64,000 nt of DNA. It comes from Rhizobium sp. 2MFCol3.1. GTDB lineage: Bacteria > Pseudomonadota > Alphaproteobacteria > Rhizobiales > Rhizobiaceae. The first letter of the stretch is position 1, and each line of letters begins with the position of its first letter. The DNA lies in NCBI RefSeq assembly GCF_000377565.1, contig NZ_KB898363.1, positions 154,531 to 218,530 on the forward strand, written 5' to 3'. Below the pieces are notes generated by a model, which made no database searches, was not told the origin of the DNA, and saw only the letters and a program-made list of their open reading frames with translations. Of the stretch, positions 15,950 through 22,808 are shown in pieces. The position numbers were made by a program, and so were the translations under genes.

Positions 15950-17119
15950 ATGGTCGAATTGCCACGCAAGGAAGTCTTTGAGACATCGGCAGAAGCTGAT
16001 CGCAAGATCAAGGATGTCCCATCTGCCCCCGCTGAGACGCCCGCTCCCGTAGCCCCGGCGAAATCTCGCAAGTCGGTCGTCAAGAAGAGCATCTTCGCTT
16101 TGGTGCTTCTGGCTGGCGCGGCGTACGGCGTGCACTACGGCAACCATTATTGGACCGTCGGTCGTTTTATCGAGTCGACCGACGATGCATATGTGAAGGC
16201 CGACTACACGACGACCGCCCCAAAAGTGGCGGGCTATATCAAGGAAGTCCTCGTCAATGACAATGACGTCGTCAAAGCAGGTCAGGTGGTTGCTCGTATC
16301 GACGATCGCGATTTCCAGGCGGCGCTCAATCAGGCTCGGGCTGACGTCAAGGCCGCTGAGGCAGCCATCACAAACATCGATGCCCAGATCGAATTGCAGA
16401 AGTCTGTGATCGGCCAGTCCAAAGCGGCAGTCGACGCTTCCAACGCCTCACTGGTCTATGCCAAGTCGGAAGCCGCGCGTAACGCTCGTCTGATCGTCAA
16501 CGGAGCCGGAAGCCAGTCCAAGGCGGAACAGACTCAGTCCTTGATGGATCAGGCCTCGGCCGCTGTCGAGCGGGACCAAGCGGCACTCGTCGCCGCGAAG
16601 AACAAGGTACCCGTTCTGGAGACGCAACGTAACCAGGCCGTCGCGCAGCGCGACAGGGCCGCGGCAGTCGCGAGCCAGGCGGAACTAAACCTGTCCTACA
16701 CCAATATCGTTGCGGCTGTGGATGGAACCGTCGGCGCACGATCGATCCGGGTTGGCCAGTTCGTCTCGGCAGGCACGCAGTTGATGGCCGTCGTCCCGCT
16801 GCATTCCGTTTACATTGTCGCGAATTTTAAAGAGACCCAGCTCACGTACGTGAAGCCCGGGCAGTTGGTTGACGTCAAGGTCGACAGCTTTCCCGATCTC
16901 GACATAAAGGGCCACGTCGACAGTATATCGCCAGCGAGTGGTCTCGAATTTTCGCTTCTTCCTCCGGATAACGCCACGGGCAACTTTACGAAGATCGTCC
17001 AGCGCATCCCCGTGAAGATCGTCCTCGACAACGACGAGATCGCCGGCCGTCTCCGGTCCGGCATGTCCGCCGAGCCGGAAATCGATACCAAGGCAGCGCA
17101 ACAGTCCTCGGAGAAGTAG
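15950..17119 (+). CDS. emrA: EmrA-type membrane fusion protein (HlyD family)
   Basis: A 389-residue periplasmic adaptor for a drug-efflux system. A Pro/Ala-rich cytoplasmic N-terminus is followed by one membrane anchor (SIFALVLLAGAAYGVHYG, about residues 48-65). The first biotinyl-lipoyl half reads STDDAYVKADYTTTAPKVAG; then come a long coiled-coil hairpin (about 120-215), the second lipoyl half and a beta-barrel with IRVGQFVSAGTQLMAVVP. ATG 15950 has AAGGAG eight bases upstream; the open frame back to 15560 overlaps the divergent MscS gene and is not credible. It pairs with the exporter encoded at 17219. Confidence 0.94.
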   Translation: MVELPRKEVFETSAEADRKIKDVPSAPAETPAPVAPAKSRKSVVKKSIFALVLLAGAAYGVHYGNHYWTVGRFIESTDDAYVKADYTTTAPKVAGYIKEVLVNDNDVVKAGQVVARIDDRDFQAALNQARADVKAAEAAITNIDAQIELQKSVIGQSKAAVDASNASLVYAKSEAARNARLIVNGAGSQSKAEQTQSLMDQASAAVERDQAALVAAKNKVPVLETQRNQAVAQRDRAAAVASQAELNLSYTNIVAAVDGTVGARSIRVGQFVSAGTQLMAVVPLHSVYIVANFKETQLTYVKPGQLVDVKVDSFPDLDIKGHVDSISPASGLEFSLLPPDNATGNFTKIVQRIPVKIVLDNDEIAGRLRSGMSAEPEIDTKAAQQSSEK

Positions 17120-17171
17120 CGATTATCCGCTCGTGGCGGACAGTCCTACCCATCCTTTCCCGATTATCAGC
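17118..17171. promoter_or_regulatory. Second set of operator-like repeats, before emrB
   Basis: An exact second copy of AGCGATTATCCGCTC (17118-17132) overlaps the emrA stop codon, and a related GATTATCAGC lies at 17162-17171. Together with 15826-15880 these give four GATTATC-type sites, two before each gene. Confidence 0.5.
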
Positions 17172-17218
17172 AACCCATCGTCGTGAGAGATTCCGGTCGA
17201 ACCGGAAGGAGATTAGTC

Positions 17219-18850
17219 ATGGCCACTCTTCAGCTCGCAGTTAACAACGACAAGCCGCAGCAGGCCGGGCAAGCTCCAGCCGCTCCACTTGCTCCATCGA
17301 AGCCGGAAATGAGTTCGCTGCGCATGTGGTGCGCGGTTGTCGGCTCGACGCTCGGCGCGTTCATGGCGGTCCTAAACATTCAGATCGTCAATGCCTCCCT
17401 AGCGGACATCCAGGGCGCTATCGGCGCTGGCAAAGACGACGGTGGTTGGATTTCGACCTCCTACCTGATCGCCGAGATCGTGGTGATCCCGCTTTCCGGA
17501 TGGTTGGCCCGGGTTTTCTCCGTCCGCAATTACCTGCTTGTGAACGCGGTCCTGTTCCTGCTTTTCTCGATGGCTTGTGCTTTCGCAGTCAACCTTCAAC
17601 AGATGATCGTTCTGCGGGCGATCCAAGGCTTCTCGGGTGGCGTGCTCATCCCGATGGCGTTTACAATTATCATCACGCTTCTTCCTAAGCCGAAGCAGCC
17701 GATCGGACTGGCGCTGTTTGCGCTGTCTGCCACATTCGCCCCTGCGATCGGTCCGACCATCGGTGGTTACCTGACGGAGAATTATGGGTGGGAATTCATT
17801 TTCTACGTCAACCTGGTCCCTGGCTCGATCATGATCGCAATGCTCTGGGCGTCCCTCGACCGCGCTCCGATGAACCTCGGCCTGCTTGCAAAGGGTGACT
17901 GGCCGGGCATCGTCACGATGTCGGTCGGTCTCGCGGCCCTCCAGACGGTCCTCGAAGAGGGCAACAAAGACGACTGGTTCGGTTCGGACTTCATAGTGCG
18001 TCTCTCTGCCATCGCCGCGGTTTCGCTTACACTTTTCCTGATCATCGAGCTGAGAACCGCACATCCGCTGCTGAACCTACGCCTGCTGCTTCGCCGGAAC
18101 TTCGGCTTTGGTATTGTCGCGAACTTCCTGTTGGGGATCGCCCTTTACGGCTCAGCGTTTGTGCTTCCAATCTATCTGTCGCGTATCCAGGGCTACAATT
18201 CTGAACAGATCGGCCTTGTTCTTGCCTGGACGGGAATTCCGCAGCTGCTGCTGATCCCGCTGGTTCCACGGTTGATGAAGCGTTTTGACCTGCGCCTGCT
18301 CATCGTCTTCGGTTTCGCGCTTTTTGCCGCATCGAATTTCATGAACGTGCACATGACAGGCGACTACGGCAGTGACCAGCTCTTCTGGCCCAATGTGGTC
18401 CGGGCAATTGGACAGGCTATGGTATTCACGCCGCTCTCTGCGATCGCAACCGCCGGAATCGAGCAGGAAAACGCAGGCTCCGCGTCCGCCTTGTTCAACA
18501 TGATGCGAAATCTAGGGGGTGCCGTGGGGATTGCGTCGCTGCAGACCTTCATATCGAAACGCGAACAGTTCCATTCGAACATCCTTACGAACTCCGTCAG
18601 TGTTTTCGAAGAAGCCACGAGGCTTCGTGTCGCACGCCTTACCAACTACTTCATGTCGCACGGTGTCAGCGACCAGGCCACCGCCACCCATAAGGCGCTG
18701 GTCGCCATGGCAGGCAGTGTTCGCAAGCAGGCAAATATCATGGCGTTCAGTGACACCTTCTTCCTGCTCGGCGCGGCGCTTGTTGTTGCCCTGCTGGCCA
18801 CGCTTCTTCTGAAAAAGCCCGGCCACGTCTCCGGCGCAGGCGCTCATTGA
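17219..18850 (+). CDS. emrB: EmrB-type multidrug exporter (MFS, DHA2 family)
   Basis: A 543-residue major-facilitator transporter of the 14-span DHA2 class. Hallmarks are the first span AFMAVLNIQIVNASLADIQG, the motif-C-like AIGPTIGGYLTENYGWEFIF and regularly spaced hydrophobic segments to the C-terminus. It should export hydrophobic drugs or phenolics by proton antiport together with the EmrA adaptor. ATG 17219 follows AAGGAG by eight bases; the frame is open to 17183. The stop overlaps the next gene's possible TTG, and the neighbouring cyclase, ahpD and tetR genes point to a stress-inducible efflux operon. Confidence 0.95.
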   Translation: MATLQLAVNNDKPQQAGQAPAAPLAPSKPEMSSLRMWCAVVGSTLGAFMAVLNIQIVNASLADIQGAIGAGKDDGGWISTSYLIAEIVVIPLSGWLARVFSVRNYLLVNAVLFLLFSMACAFAVNLQQMIVLRAIQGFSGGVLIPMAFTIIITLLPKPKQPIGLALFALSATFAPAIGPTIGGYLTENYGWEFIFYVNLVPGSIMIAMLWASLDRAPMNLGLLAKGDWPGIVTMSVGLAALQTVLEEGNKDDWFGSDFIVRLSAIAAVSLTLFLIIELRTAHPLLNLRLLLRRNFGFGIVANFLLGIALYGSAFVLPIYLSRIQGYNSEQIGLVLAWTGIPQLLLIPLVPRLMKRFDLRLLIVFGFALFAASNFMNVHMTGDYGSDQLFWPNVVRAIGQAMVFTPLSAIATAGIEQENAGSASALFNMMRNLGGAVGIASLQTFISKREQFHSNILTNSVSVFEEATRLRVARLTNYFMSHGVSDQATATHKALVAMAGSVRKQANIMAFSDTFFLLGAALVVALLATLLLKKPGHVSGAGAH

Positions 18851-18855
18851 GGATA

Positions 18856-20079
18856 ATGGCAATGACCATCACCATGCAGAACCATTCTACGCGCAAGGAC
18901 AAAGGCGCGATCGCCCTAAACGCTGATCAGTCTTCCGTGCTTTCCATTCTCGAGTGGCTGTCGGGTGACGAATGCCACTCGGTAGACGAGGCCGGGCTGA
19001 TAGCTGGGCTCGGCAAGAGACTCCGCCAGATCGGGTTGCCGATCGACCGGCTGACGCTTCACCTGATGACGCTGCATCCCGAAATCCTCGGACGCACGCT
19101 TGCTTGGGCACCTGGAGAACCTGTCGAGGTTCACGACCGGGAGCACGGAATGAAGATGGCTTACGCATCAAGCCCGCTTCGCAAGGTGATGGACTCCCGC
19201 GAGCCGATGATCGTCGATGCCAACGACCCGATTTGGCCTTGGCAGCATATCGACGTCTTCGAGAACCGGGGGCTGGTACAGTTGGTGATCGCTCCGCTTT
19301 GCAATGTCGATGGCCCTGTCAGCGCGGCGGTGTTCGCGACAAAGCGCCCATCGGGTTTCTCGCTTTCGGAAGTGCAACTGATAGAGCGGATTCTTCCCGC
19401 GCTGCGGAACACATGCGAAATGCGGGTAATGCGTCAGGCCGAGCTATCCTTGCTCGACGTGTACATCGGGCCAATGACCGCCCAGCGTATTCTGGCGGGC
19501 CGCATTCGGCAGGGTGAGATCGAGACGATGGAAGCAGCGCTCCTGCTCTGCGACCTCCGTGGTTTCACCGCGCTGTCAAACCAGTTGCCCGCCGAGAAGG
19601 TGCTGGAGTTGCTGAACGCATACTTCGACGTGGTCGTACCCGCTATCACCACCTATGGAGGGGAAGTCCTCAAATTCATGGGTGACGCCGTTCTGGCGTT
19701 CTTTCCGAGTTCCGACGCGGCAGCGGCATGCGAACAGGCGCTGGCGGCCACAGACCGGGTACTTGAGCAGCTTTCGGGTTTCGCAGTGGATGGTGTGAGC
19801 GTCGGGGCAGCGGTCGCCTTGCATTACGGCAGGGTAAGTTACGGAAATATCGGGTCCGGAAGACGCCTCGATTTCACTGTCATCGGCCCGGACGTGAACC
19901 TGCTCAGTCGCATACAGACGGCATGCGGTACGCTTGGAAAGGCCGTGCTTATGTCCGACGCCTTTCGGGAGCGCGTTGGCACCACACGCGTCGTTTCTAC
20001 AAGATTCCACCATCTGAAGGGATTCGAAGAACCGATCGAGCTCTTCACGATATCGACGTCGGATCGACAAGCCGATTGA
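18856..20079 (+). CDS. Class III adenylate cyclase with N-terminal sensor region
   Basis: A 407-residue soluble cyclase. The first 210 residues resemble the GAF-type sensory region found in rhizobial cyclases. The catalytic domain has both metal-binding aspartates (LLLCDLRGFTALS at about 231, and KFMGDAVLAFF), the base-selecting Lys and Asp typical of ATP use (VLKFMGD, LDFTVIGPD) and the Asn/Arg pair (NLLSRI), so it should be active and make cAMP. ATG 18856 is preferred (GAGGA five bases upstream); TTG 18847 overlaps the emrB stop. Its place in an efflux operon and near a cNMP-domain MscS channel suggests local signalling, an inference only. Confidence 0.93.
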   Translation: MAMTITMQNHSTRKDKGAIALNADQSSVLSILEWLSGDECHSVDEAGLIAGLGKRLRQIGLPIDRLTLHLMTLHPEILGRTLAWAPGEPVEVHDREHGMKMAYASSPLRKVMDSREPMIVDANDPIWPWQHIDVFENRGLVQLVIAPLCNVDGPVSAAVFATKRPSGFSLSEVQLIERILPALRNTCEMRVMRQAELSLLDVYIGPMTAQRILAGRIRQGEIETMEAALLLCDLRGFTALSNQLPAEKVLELLNAYFDVVVPAITTYGGEVLKFMGDAVLAFFPSSDAAAACEQALAATDRVLEQLSGFAVDGVSVGAAVALHYGRVSYGNIGSGRRLDFTVIGPDVNLLSRIQTACGTLGKAVLMSDAFRERVGTTRVVSTRFHHLKGFEEPIELFTISTSDRQAD

Positions 20080-20101
20080 GGCCTCACGACGTCGCCAACC
20101 T

Positions 20102-20124
20102 GCGGCGGCGCGACGCGCCGCCGC
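20102..20124. repeat. Perfect GC-only palindrome before ahpD
   Basis: Eleven-base arms (GCGGCGGCGCG and its exact complement) around a central A. It lies between the cyclase stop and the ahpD ribosome site. No T-run follows, so it could be an operator, an RNA-processing hairpin or an attenuator. Confidence 0.55.
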
Positions 20125-20147
20125 GCAACCAACCAAGGAAAAGAAAA

Positions 20148-20609
20148 ATGCAACCACGTTTCAACTTCGGCAAGGCTTCGCCTGACTCGTATAAGGCAGT
20201 CGCCGCCCTGGACGAGCACGTTCAGAAGTGCGGTCTTGAGGCCCGCTACATCCACCTTATCAAGCTGCGCGCGTCGCAGATCAACGGCTGCGCGTATTGA
20301 GTAGACATGCATGTGAAGGAGGCCCGTCACGACGGCATGTCCGAACAGTGGATCAATCTCATGTGCGTGTGGCGCGAGTCGCCGGTCTACGACGAGAAGG
20401 AACGCGCTCTGCTTGGATGGGTCGATGCGGTAACGAAAATCGCCGAGACTGGCGCGCCTGATAACGACTACCAGGCTTTGAAGGCACATTTCTCGGAAGA
20501 AGAGATGACGAAGATCACCGTTGCTATCGGTGCGATCAATGTCTGGAACCGCTTGGCGATCAGCTTCCGCGTTCCCCATCCCGTCGAAGGCGCTAGCAAA
20601 GCAGCCTAA
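20148..20609 (+). CDS. AhpD-like peroxidase / CMD family, with in-frame TGA at the second active-site Cys (candidate selenoprotein)
   Basis: Read through TGA 20298-20300, this is a 153-residue carboxymuconolactone decarboxylase/AhpD family protein. Upstream it reads LRASQINGCAY and downstream VDMHVKEAR, so the TGA replaces the second Cys of the redox motif CxxC. The paralogue at 44082-44531 has INGCAYCMEMH at the same place, and both halves align with it throughout. ATG 20148 has AGGA about eight bases upstream. Either Sec is inserted (a hairpin follows at 20305-20340) or the gene carries a nonsense mutation; the otherwise undamaged reading frame favours Sec. Members reduce peroxides or are redox accessory proteins. 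It follows the efflux and cyclase genes. Confidence 0.8.
20305..20340 (+). promoter_or_regulatory. Candidate bacterial SECIS element
   Basis: Starting four bases after the in-frame TGA, ACATGC (20305-20310) pairs with GCATGT (20335-20340), and GTGA (20313-20316) pairs with TCAC (20327-20330) around a ten-base loop beginning AGG. The apical loop starts 19 bases after the U of UGA. As I recall, bacterial SECIS hairpins lie close behind the UGA with a short apical stem and an early G in the loop, which fits. Folding and conservation were not computed. Confidence 0.5.
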
Positions 20610-20622
20610 CCCGGGATGAGTG

Positions 20623-20650
20623 CGGACCGGGAGCAGGCGGCCCCGGTCCG
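20623..20650 (+). terminator. Hairpin after ahpD
   Basis: Nine-pair GC-rich stem (CGGACCGGG with CCCGGTCCG) and a ten-base loop, starting 14 bases after the ahpD stop. No T-run, so it may be an attenuator or partial terminator before the tetR gene. Confidence 0.5.
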
Positions 20651-20759
20651 GGCCGGCGGCCGCGACTACCTACATGGTGTCGCGGTCGCTGTGGCTGTCG
20701 GCTCCCTAACACGCCGACAATCACATGACATGGTGGCCGGGCGCATGGTACTAGGCTTC

Positions 20760-21407
20760 ATGACGAAGCTCGATCCAAAGCCTCCTTCAAGGCTGGCACC
20801 ACAGCAAAACCGCAGCCGGGAAACCCGAGCGCGTATTCTCGCAGCCGCCGATACCCTCCTGCGTGCGCAAGGGGTAGACGGGTTTTCAATCGGCGGAATT
20901 GCGTCGCTGGCAGGAATCCCGATCGGCAACATCTATCGGCGGTTCGAAGGCAAAGACGACATCCTGCAAGCTCTTAAAGACGCCGTCGCGAGCCGTATCG
21001 CAACGGCGGTTAGTTCAGCAGTCAAAACTCAGTCAAACCGCGATTTGCAATCATATGTGGAGGGATTTGCCGACGCGGTAATCGGCGTTTTCTCCAGCGA
21101 CGAAGAGCTACATCGGGCTCTTTTCGATCCTCGGGTTGCCAGCCCAAAGATGCTCGAGACGGGACAGAACGTGCGGTCGACAATCTATTCCCAGTTTAGT
21201 TTGGGATTGTCCACTCACCTTGCGGGCTTGGACGGCGAGGTGGCGGAAACGGCGGCTAAGGTGGTTTTCTCGATCATCACGAACGCGGCCTTGACGAAGG
21301 TGAGGGGGCAAGACCCGATCATGCGCCACTTCGCCTGGGACGAAGTCAAGCGGCAGTACAGCCTTGCCGCGATTGCTTATTTGCGGGAGCTGCAGGCAGT
21401 CCGATAG
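20760..21407 (+). CDS. TetR-family transcriptional regulator
   Basis: A 215-residue one-component regulator. The N-terminal helix-turn-helix domain reads RETRARILAAADTLLRAQGV, then GIASLAGIPIGNIYRRFEGKDDIL, the standard TetR signature. The rest is an all-helical ligand-binding domain. The frame is open to 20616 with other ATGs at 20730 and 20745; I chose 20760 because the family domain begins soon after, but the ribosome site is weak. As the last gene of the efflux array it is the natural candidate to bind the GATTATC repeats before emrA and emrB. Confidence 0.92.
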   Translation: MTKLDPKPPSRLAPQQNRSRETRARILAAADTLLRAQGVDGFSIGGIASLAGIPIGNIYRRFEGKDDILQALKDAVASRIATAVSSAVKTQSNRDLQSYVEGFADAVIGVFSSDEELHRALFDPRVASPKMLETGQNVRSTIYSQFSLGLSTHLAGLDGEVAETAAKVVFSIITNAALTKVRGQDPIMRHFAWDEVKRQYSLAAIAYLRELQAVR

Positions 21408-21544
21408 CCGTTCCTTGGAGCGGGGTCGATGTAGTGTTGCGCTCCGCCCAAGTGGCGTTCTTTTGCACTCTAGCAACAGGAAAGAAAGTCGTTACATTGT
21501 TAATGCGAACGCGAGTCGCTTTCTCTTTTTTTAGGAAGCTTGCC

Positions 21545-22021
21545 ATGGATGGCATCGACTTTATTGAGCTTAGCAGTGGTCTCATCACTTGGTTTACGAG
21601 CCAGGATATCGTTATCGCTGATGACGTGGCAGCTGTACTCTTCGGCTTGGACGAGGACGACTGTCATCTCGGTGTTGGCGTGGAGATGTTCCTTGCGAGT
21701 ATCAGTCCGAGGGACCGTCCCAGAATTTCCCAAGCGCTCTACACATGCATCGCGCGTTGCGAAACCATTCATGAAGTCTTCGAGATTTGCACGGACGGGA
21801 AAACAAAAATGGTGGTGATGAAAGGACGGTCCGTAGGCGACGTCTTGTTCACCTGTATCGTGACGGAGATCGATGAGGGGCGGGCCACCGCAAAGCTCCA
21901 AAATCTCTGCCTCGCCGCGTATGACGTGGCGCGCCAGGAGAAGAACGACACCGCTGCGCTTCAGTTGATCCGAACACTGTCGCTCCTAACCGATCGGCAA
22001 GCAGCTCAGCGGACGCATTGA
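21545..22021 (+). CDS. PAS-like sensory domain protein
   Basis: A 158-residue stand-alone protein starting MDGIDFIELSSGLITWFTSQ. The pattern (an N-cap, DDVAAVLFGLDEDDCHLGVG, then a helix-rich stretch and the strand pair MVVMKGRSVGDVLFTCIVTEI) fits single PAS-fold proteins seen in rhizobia, where they bind small ligands or light cofactors. ATG 21545 has AGGAAG seven bases upstream; the frame is open to 21434. It has no output domain, so any signal must pass to a partner. Family assignment is moderate. Confidence 0.68.
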   Translation: MDGIDFIELSSGLITWFTSQDIVIADDVAAVLFGLDEDDCHLGVGVEMFLASISPRDRPRISQALYTCIARCETIHEVFEICTDGKTKMVVMKGRSVGDVLFTCIVTEIDEGRATAKLQNLCLAAYDVARQEKNDTAALQLIRTLSLLTDRQAAQRTH

Positions 22022-22148
22022 ATCCGGGCGGCGGGCCTAAGGGGTCGGCTTTTGCGGCGCGTTTCGACTATATCCCTCCGGCGAAGTTCTCTACATCCGG
22101 CGTACCGTTGTCAAAGGCAAGCTATGGATCGGACAGGCACGTTTACTA

Positions 22149-22787
22149 ATGTTGAAATCCGGAAGGCGAGGCGGTCGGCCCAAACGCGTTGAATCGGGGG
22201 CTTTAGAAAGACGGTTGATCGAGGCGGCCGCTGCGTTGTTTGCGGAGAACGGTTTCGATTCCACTTCGGTAGACTCTGTTGCGGAGAGAGCGGGCGTCAG
22301 CAAGGCAACGATCTACACCCGCTACGACGACAAGGCCCAGCTGTTCGCGGCGGTGGTGCGCAGGCAGATCAGCGAACTCTTTGAGAACCTTGATTTCGAT
22401 GGAACGCAAGGTGACGCAACTGAAGTTCTGCTTGAGGTCGGAAGGCAGGCGTTGAAATTGGTGCTTAAACCCGAAACAACGGCGATCTATCGAATGGTGA
22501 TCGCGCAAACCCCACGATTTCCTGAGTTGGGAATTCTGATGGATCGTGAGGGGTTTCAACGTGGGCAGGGTGGTATTGCTCGTTTGCTGCGGAAACTATC
22601 GGAGCGTGGCGAGGTCGAAATAGACGATTTCGACCTGGCAGCCGAGCTATTCCTGGGTCTTGTAATCGGGCGGTTGAGCAGGCTGGCGCTGCTGGGGCTC
22701 ACCGCAGAAAACGAGCGGATCGAGCTCGGTCTTAGGACGGCTGTTCGGCTGTTTCTGCAAGGTGTGCAAAGAGCCCAGTCAGCCTAG
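22149..22787 (+). CDS. TetR-family transcriptional regulator
   Basis: A 212-residue regulator. The N-terminal Arg/Gly-rich tail (SGRRGGRPKR) is typical of a TetR subgroup, followed by LIEAAAALFAENGFDSTSVD and VAERAGVSKATIYTRYDDKA, the helix-turn-helix. The C-terminal domain resembles the AcrR/TetR C-terminal type. It lies 127 bp after the PAS-like gene on the same strand. Targets are unknown; it could regulate the efflux array or its own neighbours. Confidence 0.92.
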   Translation: MLKSGRRGGRPKRVESGALERRLIEAAAALFAENGFDSTSVDSVAERAGVSKATIYTRYDDKAQLFAAVVRRQISELFENLDFDGTQGDATEVLLEVGRQALKLVLKPETTAIYRMVIAQTPRFPELGILMDREGFQRGQGGIARLLRKLSERGEVEIDDFDLAAELFLGLVIGRLSRLALLGLTAENERIELGLRTAVRLFLQGVQRAQSA

Positions 22788-22808
22788 CTGCTACGTCGAG
22801 CCGAGCGT

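Noticed and set aside
17399..18064. Minus-strand 221-codon frame
   Set aside because: Antisense of emrB; charged low-complexity translation without family character.
20298..20300. Simple two-gene interpretation of the ahpD region
   Set aside because: The downstream frame has no start with a ribosome site that would restore the fold, and the paralogue aligns continuously across the TGA, so a split gene is less likely than read-through or mutation.
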